A stretch of 64,000 bases of DNA from Candidatus Aminicenantes bacterium UBA6072 (GCA_002436105.1 DIXU01000008.1:143319-207318), one strand, 5' to 3'. Positions 45,473 to 55,183 are shown, numbered from the stretch's first letter. Translations and numbers: made by a program. The notes: generated by a model from the sequence alone, not told the origin.

Positions 45473-45481
45473 CTGCTATAA
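45473..45481 (+). promoter_or_regulatory. Extended -10 promoter element of the 45493 gene
   Basis: TGCTATAAT is an extended -10 box. No good -35 box is visible. Transcription would start about 4-6 nt before the ATG at 45493. Confidence 0.4.
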
Positions 45482-45492
45482 TGCGACCGTCA

Positions 45493-46248
45493 ATGAAAAC
45501 AAAAGCGATCCTGCTCCTTCTGCTGCTGCCCGGCCTGCCCCTGGGCGCTGCCGGCTGGGAATGGCAGCTTTCCCTCGGCCCCTGGACGCTGCAGCCGTTC
45601 AACTCGCCGGTGGAGCGCCTGGCCGAGAAGGTCGTCGACGAAGAGGCAAGCGAACTGCTCGCCCCCCTGCTCGAAAACTTCACCGTCATCGGCTACACCC
45701 CCCGGGTGACCATGCGCTCGGGCGGGATCTTTTTCAGCGCCGCCGTCTGGCGGCATCTGGCCGCGAAGCGCTTGGCGGTGGGCCTGGCGGCAAGCCATCT
45801 CCGTTTCGACCTGCCGTTCACCCTGCGCGACGACCAGGAAATCTTCTACCAGGGGATACCCGTCGCCTCCATCACCACCCGCGGCGAGGGCCGCATCCGG
45901 CTGCGGACCTTCATGCTGGCGGCGCTGGGGCGCTGGCGGGCCTTCCAGCGCGGCCGCGCGACGGCCTATGCCTCGCTGGGGCTGGCGCTGCTGCGCTTCA
46001 GCGGCGACCTGCACCTGCCGCTGAACGCCCGCATCCGCTCGTTCCTGGGCGATGCCGAGCTGGACCAGGTTCAGGATATGACCCTGGACGAACTCCGGGA
46101 GGAGAACGGCGGCATCCCGGCCTGGAGCGTGTCCCCCGCCCTGGGCGCCGCGCTGCACTACCGGCTCGGGGCGGCGGTCCGGCTGGTCATCGATGCCAGC
46201 CTGTCGCAGGGGACATTCCTGTCCGCCGGGCTTGGTTTCGATCTCTGA
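45493..46248 (+). CDS. Exported outer-membrane barrel-like protein
   Basis: A 251-residue protein with a signal peptide (MKTKAILLLLLLPGLPLGAAG) and strand-like patterns (LPFTLRDDQEIFYQG, ATAYASLGLALLRFSGDLHL, AVRLVIDASLSQGTFLSAGLGFDL). It resembles an outer-membrane barrel. It is unlike any family I can name. The start at 45493 is preferred because an upstream ATG at 45481 overlaps the extended -10 box. No ribosome site is visible. Confidence 0.65.
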   Translation: MKTKAILLLLLLPGLPLGAAGWEWQLSLGPWTLQPFNSPVERLAEKVVDEEASELLAPLLENFTVIGYTPRVTMRSGGIFFSAAVWRHLAAKRLAVGLAASHLRFDLPFTLRDDQEIFYQGIPVASITTRGEGRIRLRTFMLAALGRWRAFQRGRATAYASLGLALLRFSGDLHLPLNARIRSFLGDAELDQVQDMTLDELREENGGIPAWSVSPALGAALHYRLGAAVRLVIDASLSQGTFLSAGLGFDL

Positions 46249-46327
46249 TCCCTTCCGCGCTGCCTCCCAACTGCAACTTTGCTGCGGACGGGAAGGACAT
46301 CGCCGCGGGAGGACAAGCCCGAAGGCC

Positions 46328-46795
46328 CTACAAGCGAAATCCCAGCGTCGCGCCCACCACCGTGTTCTTGAAAAGGCTGTTGAAATCCATGATGACGTAG
46401 GCGGTCAACTTGAGGTTCCTGGAGAACAGCCCGGCGTTCAGCTTGAGCGCGAAATCGTCGGAGACGAAGGTTTCGCCGCTGCCGATGTAGATGCCCTTGA
46501 CCAGGCCGCCGCCTACAAAAAAGTTGCTGGGGGTGAAATTCAGGACCGCTCCCGGGAAGAGGAGGAATTCCTTGAACTTGAAGCCGTTGCCCACCAGCGT
46601 CACCTCGGGGCTGAGCATCAGGTACTGGCCGAGCTGGAGATCGATCTCGGCCCCGGCCGTCCACAGCAGGGGGTCGAAGGAGAAACTATCGTCGGTCATG
46701 ATGCCGAAGTTGACGCCGAAGGTCGTCTGTTTTTCAAAAGCGTACAAGCCCGAGACCAGCAGCAGTCCGCAGAGAACCATGAGTGCTTTTTTCAT
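46328..46795 (-). CDS. Small outer-membrane beta-barrel protein
   Basis: A 155-residue protein with a signal peptide (MKKALMVLCGLLLVSGLYAF) and barrel strands (TTFGVNFGIMTDDS, AEIDLQLGQYLMLSPEVTLVG, VVGATLGFRL at the C terminus). It resembles the two barrels near 18.4-19.5 kb in plan. The function is unknown. AAGGAGG precedes the ATG. It has its own promoter and is convergent with the 45493 gene. Confidence 0.75.
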   Translation of the reverse strand: MKKALMVLCGLLLVSGLYAFEKQTTFGVNFGIMTDDSFSFDPLLWTAGAEIDLQLGQYLMLSPEVTLVGNGFKFKEFLLFPGAVLNFTPSNFFVGGGLVKGIYIGSGETFVSDDFALKLNAGLFSRNLKLTAYVIMDFNSLFKNTVVGATLGFRL

Positions 46796-46820
46796 TTTTC
46801 CTCCTTGATTATCTGGAAAA

Positions 46821-46849
46821 ACTATATTGAATGGCAAAGTCAAAGTCAA
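46821..46849 (-). promoter_or_regulatory. Predicted promoter of the barrel gene at 46328-46795
   Basis: On the minus strand, TTGACT and TATAGT are separated by 17 bp, in the gap after the helicase gene. TTGACT occurs twice in tandem 6 bp apart, and only the outer one has the right spacing. Confidence 0.65.
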
Positions 46850-46859
46850 TGCACGGCAT

Positions 46860-49220
46860 TCAGTTGTCCAGCCGCTCCAGGAGCAATTTGAGGATGAAGC
46901 GCGCCGCGGCCTTGGGATTGCCGCCGGCGCGGATGGCCGGGCCGACGCAGGAGGGGCAGCCGCCCGGGCAGGGGCAGTTCTCGATGATCTCCAGCGCCTT
47001 CTCCAGCAGCAGGTTTCCCTTCTCGTACAGGGTTTCGGAAAATCCGACGCCGCCCGGGTACCTGTCGAAGATGAAGACATTGGGCTCGAAGCGGTCGACG
47101 AAGGCCATGTCCGCCTGGCCGCGCATCATGCCCTTGAGCGCTCCCGGGTGCAGCGGCTCCTTGGTCAGGTTGTCCTCGATGGCCACGCCCAGGTCGCGGG
47201 TGTCGCACAACAGGATGACCGGGCTGATCTGCCTGACCAGGTAGGCGATGCCGGAGACGGCCTCGAGCTTCTCCTCGTTGGCGAAATCCAGGCCCTGCAG
47301 CACCTCGTTCTTCACTGTCAGCCAGAAGCCGGTGGTGTGCATCTCCTGCTGCGGCAGCTGCAGCTCGCCGGCGCCGACGTTCTCCATGGTGAAGAACTTC
47401 AGCTTCTTGAAGCCCACCACCTGGGAGAAGACGTGGACGTCGCCGCAAGAGAAATTCACGTTCTTTTTCCGGGTCTCGTCGAAGACATCCAGCACCTTGA
47501 TCTTGGTGTAGGTGATCGAGTCAGTGAAGTAATCGGCGTTGGAGCGGGTCAGGAAGGCCTTGCGGTTCTCGTAGTCCAGCTCCTCGACGATGTACTGCTC
47601 CCCTTCCAGGATGTAGATGGCCTTGGGATGGAGCGTTTCCAGCGCATCGCTGAAACCGACCTCGGCGATCACCCGCTCGCCGTCGCTGCGGTCGACCACG
47701 ACGAAGTTGTCGGAGGTGACGCGGGTGAGGCTGACGGCGTCGGCCGGGTAGCCCTCCTCGGTCCAGAACCACTTGCCGTCCTTGGCCAGCAGCACCTGGT
47801 GCTCGGCCAGGTAAGAGAGGATCTCTTCCAGGTCCTCGGAGCCGAAGCGGTCCCCCCGGGCGAAGGGCAGCTCGAAGGCGGCGCACTTGACATGATCGAC
47901 GAGCAGGGTCAGGTTATCGGCGTTGATGCGCCCCATTTCGGGCGACTGGCCGGAGAAATACTCGGGATGGCTGACGATGTACTGGTCGATGGGCATCGAG
48001 GAGGCGACCAGCACGCCCAGCGACGGGCCGCCGCGGCGGCCGGCGCGGCCGAGGCGCTGCCAGGTCGAGGAGATCGATCCCGGGTAGGAGGCCAGCACGG
48101 CGGCGTCGAGCGAGCCGATGTCGATGCCCAGTTCCAGGGCGTTGGTGGCGACCACGGCGCGGATCCTGCCCTGGCGCAGCTCCTTCTCGATCTCGCGCCG
48201 CTGCCTGGGCAGGTAGCCGCCGCGGTAGCCGCGCACCGTGTCGCGGTCCTGAACGGTCTTCTCGAAGTCGTTCTTCAGGTACTTGACCAGGATCTCGGTG
48301 ATCAGCCTGGAGTTGGCGAAGGTGATCACCTGCAGGCCGTGCCGGAGGAGAATGCCGGCGATCTCGCGCGTCATGGAGACGTAGGAGCGGCGGATGCCCA
48401 GCTGCTTGTTGACCACCGGCGGGTTGAAGAACACCAGGAACTTCTCGCCGCGCGGCGCGCCGTTGCGGTCGACCAGCGCCACCTCCTCCTCGATCAGCTT
48501 CCCGGCCAGCTCGGCCGGGTTGGCGATGGTGGCCGAGCTCATGATGAACACCGGCTTCGTGCCGTAGAAGGAGCAGACGCGCTTCAGGCGGCGCATGACG
48601 TTGGCCACGTGCGAGCCGAAGACGCCGGTGTAGTAGTGCAGCTCGTCGATGACCACGTACTTCAGGTTCTCGAACAGGCCGGCCCACTTGGTGTGGTGCG
48701 GCAGGATGCCGGAATGGAGCATGTAGGGATTGGTGATCACGATCTGCGCCTGCTTGCGGATGGCCTGGCGCATGCTGGTCGGCGTGTCGCCGTCGTAGGT
48801 GTAAAGCCCCAGTGTCTCCCCCAGCGCCTTGTTCAGGTCGAACAGCTCGGCCAGCTGGTCCTGGGAAAGGGCTTTGGTCGGGAAGAGGTAGAGCGACTTG
48901 GCCTGCGGGTCGCGCTGCAGGGCGTCGAGCGCGGCGGCGTTGTAGATCAGCGTCTTGCCCGAGGCGGTCGGCGTGGCCACCACCGTATGGCGGCCCGCCA
49001 GGACGTTGTCCAGCGCCGCGGCCTGGTGGGAAAAGAGGCGCTCGATGCCGCGCTGTTTATAGATCTCGACGATCTCGGGCGCCAGCCGCCCGGGAAAATC
49101 GGCGAATTCGCCGCTGAAGGGATCGATGCGGATCAGGCGCAGCTCGGTCTCGACGTCGTTGCGCAGCTGGAACAGGTCCTTCAGCGCCAGCTCGACCCGG
49201 GAATTCTTGCCATCGTCCAT
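46860..49220 (-). CDS. MrfA/YprA-type DEAD/DEAH helicase
   Basis: A 786-residue helicase. Walker A ATPTASGKT is at 82-90, and the Walker B box DELHYYTG is the DEVH-like motif. The second RecA domain has ASYPGSISSTWQRLGRAGRRGGPS. The C-terminal DUF1998-type domain carries the cysteine cluster CPCPGGCPSCVGPA, which may bind zinc, as in MrfA helicases that act in DNA repair of crosslinks. It starts 6 nt after a -10 box, so the mRNA should be leaderless. Confidence 0.92.
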   Translation of the reverse strand: MDDGKNSRVELALKDLFQLRNDVETELRLIRIDPFSGEFADFPGRLAPEIVEIYKQRGIERLFSHQAAALDNVLAGRHTVVATPTASGKTLIYNAAALDALQRDPQAKSLYLFPTKALSQDQLAELFDLNKALGETLGLYTYDGDTPTSMRQAIRKQAQIVITNPYMLHSGILPHHTKWAGLFENLKYVVIDELHYYTGVFGSHVANVMRRLKRVCSFYGTKPVFIMSSATIANPAELAGKLIEEEVALVDRNGAPRGEKFLVFFNPPVVNKQLGIRRSYVSMTREIAGILLRHGLQVITFANSRLITEILVKYLKNDFEKTVQDRDTVRGYRGGYLPRQRREIEKELRQGRIRAVVATNALELGIDIGSLDAAVLASYPGSISSTWQRLGRAGRRGGPSLGVLVASSMPIDQYIVSHPEYFSGQSPEMGRINADNLTLLVDHVKCAAFELPFARGDRFGSEDLEEILSYLAEHQVLLAKDGKWFWTEEGYPADAVSLTRVTSDNFVVVDRSDGERVIAEVGFSDALETLHPKAIYILEGEQYIVEELDYENRKAFLTRSNADYFTDSITYTKIKVLDVFDETRKKNVNFSCGDVHVFSQVVGFKKLKFFTMENVGAGELQLPQQEMHTTGFWLTVKNEVLQGLDFANEEKLEAVSGIAYLVRQISPVILLCDTRDLGVAIEDNLTKEPLHPGALKGMMRGQADMAFVDRFEPNVFIFDRYPGGVGFSETLYEKGNLLLEKALEIIENCPCPGGCPSCVGPAIRAGGNPKAAARFILKLLLERLDN

Positions 49221-49226
49221 AGCTGG

Positions 49227-49255
49227 AAATTAGCATAAAAAGCCGGAATAGTAAA
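49227..49255 (-). promoter_or_regulatory. Predicted promoter of the helicase gene, leaderless
   Basis: On the minus strand, TTTACT and TAATTT are separated by 17 bp. The helicase ATG follows the -10 box after 6 nt. Confidence 0.55.
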
Positions 49256-49267
49256 ATAACGAACTAT

Positions 49268-49524
49268 CGTAACGCGTGACGCGTGACGCGTGACGCGAAA
49301 GAACCCTGAGGTAATCCTGATCACATCTATCTTTGTTTTCGCTGGTCTGAGTATACTGGCGAACCCATGCAACGCATGACAAGCAAGCGCCGAGGGGCAA
49401 TCCCGATCAAGTTCACCGCATTAATTCACTTGGTAGTGGCGTCGCTTTGTTCTTTTATTCAATGCCCATTTATAAAGATTGATTCCTGTGGTTACATGTC
49501 ACGCGTTACGCGTTACGCGTCACG
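49268..49524. repeat. Inverted pair of ACGCGTG-type 7-bp arrays (pair A)
   Basis: The left array at 49268-49297 is about four units of CGTGACG (first CGTAACG). The right array at 49498-49524, read on the minus strand, has CGTGACG and CGTAACG units. The two face each other across about 200 bp. The right array runs into the thioredoxin 3' end and supplies its stop codon. The 299-bp gap between the helicase and thioredoxin genes holds only this and the helicase promoter; an ORF in it (from 49367) has no support. Confidence 0.85.
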
Positions 49525-49894
49525 TAGTCTTCGGTTCTTCCTTCTTGACTCCCAGGATCTCGGCGATCGCCTTGTCGAAGCCGCGGCGGTCCATGGCGCC
49601 GCGGGCCATCTGCGGCGGGCCGGAAACGGGGATGAACAGCAGGCTGGGGATGCTCTGGATGCCGAAGGCGCCGGCCAGCTCCTGTTCCTTGTCGGTGTCG
49701 ACCTTGTAAACGGCCAGCTGGCCGTCATAATCGGCGGAGATCTTCTCCAGGATCGGGGTCACCATCTTGCACGGCCCGCACCAGTCGGCGTAAAAGTCGA
49801 TGATGGCCGGCAGCGTGCCGCGGTATTTCCACTCCTTCTCGTTCTCGTAGTCGAATACCTTCTCGATGAACGCTTGCTTGTCCAGTTTTTCCAT
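49520..49894 (-). CDS. Thioredoxin
   Basis: A 124-residue thioredoxin with active site WCGPC near residue 36-40 in YADWCGPCKMV and the cis-Pro region IPSLLFIP. It has a slightly longer C-terminal end than usual. It reduces disulphides in the cytosol; no signal peptide is seen. The ATG at 49894 is preferred over 49900 because of AAGGAG spacing. It lies 2 nt after the ArsR gene and is co-transcribed. Confidence 0.92.
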   Translation of the reverse strand: MEKLDKQAFIEKVFDYENEKEWKYRGTLPAIIDFYADWCGPCKMVTPILEKISADYDGQLAVYKVDTDKEQELAGAFGIQSIPSLLFIPVSGPPQMARGAMDRRGFDKAIAEILGVKKEEPKTT

Positions 49895-49896
49895 GT

Positions 49897-50304
49897 TCAT
49901 GCTCCTTGTTTATTTTTTTGCTTGCGAAAGGCGATGAAGTCGCGGACCACGCCCATGTCGCAGGCACGGCCCCTCTGGAAGCGGCGGCAGAACAGCTCCA
50001 GGTTCTTGCGGTCGGAGGCGAACGGCTTGCCCCCGGGGTGGCTTGCGGCCAGGGCGTTCATCACGGCGAGCCCAACGGGCGGCAGCGCCCCGCTGAGGCG
50101 ATAGAACACATGCTTGCCCTGGCGGCGCGACGCCGCCAGGCCTTCGCGCTCCAGCAGGGCCATGCTGCGCGATACCAGGGACTGGGACAGCCCGGTGACG
50201 GCCATGAGCTGGCAGACGAAGAGCTCCCGGGCCTGCAGCAGCAGCAGCAGGCGCAGGCGGTTCTCGTCAGCCAGGGTTTTCAGGATGCGGACGTCGCTTA
50301 TCAC
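49897..50304 (-). CDS. ArsR/SmtB-family regulator
   Basis: A 135-residue winged-helix repressor. The recognition segment is CQLMAVTGLSQSLVSRSMALLEREGL, near 31-56. It has Cys residues near 31 and 106-115 that could bind metals, but no clear ELxVxxC motif of the arsenite type. The start is GTG, 6 nt after the -10 box with no leader. It is followed by thioredoxin, so a redox- or metal-responsive operon is likely. The promoter overlaps AACAT direct repeats (50308-50320) that may be the operator. Confidence 0.85.
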   Translation of the reverse strand: MISDVRILKTLADENRLRLLLLLQARELFVCQLMAVTGLSQSLVSRSMALLEREGLAASRRQGKHVFYRLSGALPPVGLAVMNALAASHPGGKPFASDRKNLELFCRRFQRGRACDMGVVRDFIAFRKQKNKQGA

Positions 50305-50310
50305 ATCAAC

Positions 50311-50339
50311 ATATTAACATTTGTTTTTTTGTTTGTCAA
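50311..50339 (-). promoter_or_regulatory. Predicted promoter of the arsR-thioredoxin pair, leaderless
   Basis: On the minus strand, TTGACA and TAATAT are separated by 17 bp; the GTG start follows after 6 nt. AACAT repeats overlap the -10 box and could be the operator. Confidence 0.7.
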
Positions 50340-50350
50340 CTTTTTTGCCT

Positions 50351-50462
50351 GTAGACGAGTAGACGGGTTGATGGGTAGAAGGGTTAACGGCACTGGCAAC
50401 GAGTTCTTGCGAGCGCCTCATCCCTCTGACTCTTCAACCCCTGAACTCTTCTACCCTTCTAC
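50351..50462. repeat. Inverted pair of GGGTNNAN-type 8-bp arrays (pair B)
   Basis: The left array at 50351-50390 reads as octamers GAGTAGAC, GGGTTGAT, GGGTAGAA, GGGTTAAC. The right array at 50422-50462, on the minus strand, reads GGGTAGAA, GAGTTCAG, GGGTTGAA, GAGTCAGA. It runs into the 3' end of the RluA-type gene and forms that gene's stop codon. It lies between that gene and the arsR promoter. Confidence 0.8.
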
Positions 50463-51344
50463 GTCTTCGCCAAGCCCCATGGCTTCCCGCCAGGCAGGGG
50501 GGATGAAACGCACGGAAAGCCTGTCCCCGGTCGCGGGATGGGGGAAGACGTACTGGAAGCAGAGCAGCCAGAGCTCGCCACCGGGGGCGGCGCCGCCGTA
50601 GCGCACGTCCCCCAGCAGCGGCGCCACCTGTTCCTGGAAATGGCGGCGGATCTGGTGGGTGCGACCGCTCTGCGGCAGGACCAGGAAAAAGCAGCGTCCG
50701 TTCCGCTCCCGGCAGAAGCGCACGTAGGTCAGCGCGCCGCGCCGCCGCCCCTGCCATTCGAGCTCCGAGCGGATGACGTACGACGGCCGGACGCCGGGAA
50801 ATGGGGCGGTGGCGGCCAGGTAGCGCTTGCGCACGCGGCGCTCCTGGAAGAGCCGGTGCAGCGCGACCTCGGTTCCCTTGTTCTTGGCGAAGACGACCAG
50901 CCCCTGGGCCGGCAGGTCCAGGCGGTTGACCGGGGCGGCCCGGTAGCGCAGGCGCCGGCCGTCATAATACTTCTGCACTCCGTGCAGCAGGTTGTCGATG
51001 TCGCTGTAGGGGGTGGGCTGGGCCGCCGCCCCTCCCCTTTTGTAGACGATCAGCAGCTGTTCGTCCTCGAAGCGGATATCCTCGCGCCTGAGCACGTATT
51101 CGCGGATCGGAAATCTGGGCCGGTCGACGCGCAACAGCTGCCCGCTGATCGTCATTCCTCCATCGCGCAGGCGGATCTTGCGCTCATTGTCCCAGACCGA
51201 CCCCTGATGCAGCAGCTGCTCCGCCTCTCCGGGATCGACCCGCAAGTGCTTCTGGAGCGCTTCGGCCAGGATCATGCTCTCCCCTGCCTTGAGGCGGATA
51301 AAGAAGCGGTCCATGTTGCGATAGCCGGGAGCAGAGCCTGTCAT
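50451..51344 (-). CDS. RluA-family RNA pseudouridine synthase
   Basis: A 297-residue enzyme. The catalytic Asp lies in VNRLDLPAQGLVVFAK near residue 138 (usually HRLDxxTSG), and KRYLA, SGRTHQIRRHF and GDVRYGG follow as in the family. The N-terminal region resembles an S4-like helical part. It converts uridines in rRNA or tRNA. The start at 51344 is set by the promoter, whose -10 box ends 6 nt before the ATG; a longer frame from 51587 crosses that promoter and an inverted repeat, and is rejected. Confidence 0.9.
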   Translation of the reverse strand: MTGSAPGYRNMDRFFIRLKAGESMILAEALQKHLRVDPGEAEQLLHQGSVWDNERKIRLRDGGMTISGQLLRVDRPRFPIREYVLRREDIRFEDEQLLIVYKRGGAAAQPTPYSDIDNLLHGVQKYYDGRRLRYRAAPVNRLDLPAQGLVVFAKNKGTEVALHRLFQERRVRKRYLAATAPFPGVRPSYVIRSELEWQGRRRGALTYVRFCRERNGRCFFLVLPQSGRTHQIRRHFQEQVAPLLGDVRYGGAAPGGELWLLCFQYVFPHPATGDRLSVRFIPPAWREAMGLGEDVEG

Positions 51345-51350
51345 GGCGGA

Positions 51351-51379
51351 ATTGTAGAACCCGGGCTTGGGTCTGTCAA
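51351..51379 (-). promoter_or_regulatory. Predicted promoter of the pseudouridine synthase gene, leaderless
   Basis: On the minus strand, TTGACA and TACAAT are separated by 17 bp, and the ATG follows after 6 nt. Confidence 0.75.
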
Positions 51380-51392
51380 ACAAAAAATCAAA

Positions 51393-51506
51393 ACTCGGTG
51401 TACGGTCCACGGTTGACGGCAAGAGAAGAGTTGCGAAATTCATATTGCATCGCCGCAATACTTCTTCTTGACCGTACACCGTATACCGTCCACCGTGAAC
51501 CGAGTT
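51393..51506. repeat. Inverted pair of GGTNNAC-type 7-bp arrays forming a long hairpin (pair C)
   Basis: The left array at 51393-51423 has units GGTGTAC, GGTCCAC, GGTTGAC, then GGCAAG. The right array at 51467-51506, on the minus strand, has GGTTCAC, GGTGGAC, GGTATAC, GGTGTAC, then GGTCAAG. The inner flanks also pair (CAAGAGAAGAG-TTGCG with CAAGAAGAAGTATTGCG), so the whole region can fold as a long imperfect hairpin. It lies between the divergent RluA-type and acsA promoters. Confidence 0.85.
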
Positions 51507-51530
51507 CGGAGAGCAGAAAAAACGAATTCC

Positions 51531-51559
51531 TTGACAATCGAGGTCATATAATTTATAAA
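51531..51559 (+). promoter_or_regulatory. Predicted promoter of acsA
   Basis: TTGACA and TATAAA are separated by 17 bp. The leader would be about 47 nt and includes GGAGGG before the ATG. Confidence 0.75.
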
Positions 51560-51612
51560 ATCGTTTTGCCGGGAACACGCATCTCAACGCAAATCAATGC
51601 CTGGAGGGCTGT

Positions 51613-53316
<1,704 letters not shown>

Positions 53317-53475
53317 GCCAGCGCTCCCTCAGCGAGGGAACACCGCCAGTCGCCTTGCTTTCGTTTTTCCGTTTTCAACGAGGACCTTCCATTCAACAAT
53401 TATTCAGAAAAGAGTAGAATTCATATGAAAGGCAGTACCGGGTGACCTGTAAAACGTTACCGAGGAGAAGACAAG

Positions 53476-54384
53476 ATGCCCACTCTGCTTTGGACAGGCA
53501 CGATATCCTTCCCTTTACGGCTCATGTTGAACATGGGGAACATCATTGCCTGGATAACGGGGAATGCCCGGGACTCTTCCGCGATGAAACGGAGAATGAA
53601 AGGCGGGTACAATGGCGAATACTCTGATTATGTGCGGCAATACGACAAGTCAGCGTCATTTCATTATGAAAAAATCTCCGACTCGCTCATGCAAAATATC
53701 GATTGCCGAGGGAAAAAGGTGGTCGATGTCGGATGCGGAACGGGTATCCTCTCCCTGAATGCCCTGGAGAAAGGGGCGGCAAAATTGGATTGCGTTGACC
53801 TGTCCAGGTTCATGCTGGAAAAGTGCAGGGAAAAAATCATTGCCAAGGGGTATTCCGCCGAGCTCATTTCCTTCCATGAGGGCGATGCGGAGAGATTGCC
53901 ATTCAATGATGCCACGTATGATGTCGTCTTATTCAACATGGTCTTGGGAATGATCCCGAATCAGCAAGAAGCCATCATTGAGTTGGCGAGGATTCTTCGC
54001 CCTGGCGGTACCATCGCGCTATCAGCGCATGGTCCCGCTTATTATAGGGAAGCAATAGAAGCCGGGGTGAAAGCAATGAATTTGCGCTATTTTTTGGGTC
54101 ATCGCTTTGAATATTGGCCGCGGGATGAAAACGGGATAAAAGCATTTTTCAGGCTCGCGGGCCTGGATGACACACAGACATCGCGAATGACATGGGTGGA
54201 TGAATTTGAGAACGGCGGCAAGGCGTTTGATTTTTTTGCCTCGTCGACCGGGCTGTGGTGGCATCATCGCTTGCCCCCGGAGATCAGAAACAAGGAAACA
54301 GAAAAAACACGCGCGTATTTCCAGCGTAGGCATGTCACTGAAATCACCAGTGATGTGGTTTTCGCGTTTGCGTCAAAAAAGTAA
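53476..54384 (+). CDS. Class I SAM-dependent methyltransferase
   Basis: A 302-residue protein with the SAM-binding motif VVDVGCGTGILSLNA at about 81-95, ELISFHEGDAERLPF (motif II/III) and VVLFNMVLGMIPNQQEA. It is less GC-rich than the surrounding genes, so recent transfer is likely. The first 40 residues are unusual and may be a misjudged start; a later start at an ATG near 53527-53600 is possible, but GAGGAG sits before the ATG at 53476. It lies alone between acsA and a HAD gene on the other strand. The substrate is unknown. Confidence 0.82.
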   Translation: MPTLLWTGTISFPLRLMLNMGNIIAWITGNARDSSAMKRRMKGGYNGEYSDYVRQYDKSASFHYEKISDSLMQNIDCRGKKVVDVGCGTGILSLNALEKGAAKLDCVDLSRFMLEKCREKIIAKGYSAELISFHEGDAERLPFNDATYDVVLFNMVLGMIPNQQEAIIELARILRPGGTIALSAHGPAYYREAIEAGVKAMNLRYFLGHRFEYWPRDENGIKAFFRLAGLDDTQTSRMTWVDEFENGGKAFDFFASSTGLWWHHRLPPEIRNKETEKTRAYFQRRHVTEITSDVVFAFASKK

Positions 54385-54503
54385 AGGCACGCAATAAAGC
54401 GAATGCAGCCGGCACTGAAAGCCGCGCGATCGAGCAGCGGCGTCAAGAAAAGAGTGAAGATAATGAATCTGAAGGTACCAGAAATCACCAATTCCGAAAA
54501 AAG

Positions 54504-55172
54504 CTAATCCAGCAGATCCTCGATCCTTCTGGCCGCGGCGAAGAGGTCGGGCTCGACCCAGTCGGCTTCGGAAAAGTCCTGGCCGCGGGTGTAGTCGTTG
54601 GGCACGGCAATGACCCGGCAGCCGGCGGCCTTGCCGGCCAGCACGCCGTTGCGCGCATCCTCGAGCACGACGCATTTCCCCGGCGCCAGCCCCAGGCGGC
54701 CGCAGGCGATGCGGTAGATTTCCGGATCGGGCTTGCCCCGATCCAGGCCGTCGGCCGTCTGCAGCACGGCGAAATACTTCCGGAGGCGCAGCGTGTCGAG
54801 GGCGATATCGAGGAATTCCCGCTGGGCGCCGGTGGCCACGGCCAGCTTGAGGCGGCCGTGAAAGGCGTTCAGGATCTCGTACAACCCGGGCATGGCGCCC
54901 AGGTCACGGCCCATCTTCTCCAGCATCAGCCGGTTGCGCCACTCGAGCAGTTCCTCGGGAGAGGTCTCGATCCCCAGGATCCCGCGCAGCAGGCGCAGCG
55001 ACTCGATGGGCTTGCGCCCCATCAGCGGCCAGAGCTGCTCGTCGCGGATCTCCCTGCCGAAGTGGGCGGCCATCTCGCGCTCGGCGGCGAAATAGAGGCG
55101 CTCGGAATCGATCATCAGCCCGTCCATGTCGAAGATCAGGGCCTGCGGGATCAAGTGCGATAGCTGCGGCAT
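54504..55172 (-). CDS. HAD-family phosphatase/beta-phosphoglucomutase-like
   Basis: A 222-residue HAD hydrolase with nucleophile motif IFDMDGLMIDSE near 13-24, the cap domain at about 25-90, VATGAQREFL (motif II), and VLEDARNGVLAGKAAG (motif IV). The fold fits sugar phosphatases or beta-phosphoglucomutase-like enzymes. The substrate is unknown. A TATAAT box ends 5 nt before the ATG with no ribosome site, though the -35 box is weak. It lies between two lower-GC genes but is itself GC-rich. Confidence 0.9.
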   Translation of the reverse strand: MPQLSHLIPQALIFDMDGLMIDSERLYFAAEREMAAHFGREIRDEQLWPLMGRKPIESLRLLRGILGIETSPEELLEWRNRLMLEKMGRDLGAMPGLYEILNAFHGRLKLAVATGAQREFLDIALDTLRLRKYFAVLQTADGLDRGKPDPEIYRIACGRLGLAPGKCVVLEDARNGVLAGKAAGCRVIAVPNDYTRGQDFSEADWVEPDLFAAARRIEDLLD

Positions 55173-55177
55173 CCGCC

Positions 55178-55183
55178 ATTATA
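55178..55183 (-). promoter_or_regulatory. -10 element of the HAD gene
   Basis: On the minus strand, TATAAT ends 5 nt before the ATG. No good -35 box lies 17 bp upstream. Confidence 0.4.

Noticed and set aside
49367..50104. A 245-codon plus-strand frame through repeat pair A and thioredoxin
   Set aside because: It crosses thioredoxin and the ArsR gene in the antisense direction and has no known domain.
49268..51506. CRISPR array as an explanation for the short repeats
   Set aside because: Units are only 7-8 bp, adjoin each other without spacers and face each other in inverted pairs; no cas genes are nearby.
53317..53475. Promoter and terminator in the gap after acsA
   Set aside because: A short hairpin (TCCCT/AGGGA) has no T-run, and a TAGAAT box has no good -35 partner, so neither is called. 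The gap otherwise holds nothing I can support.
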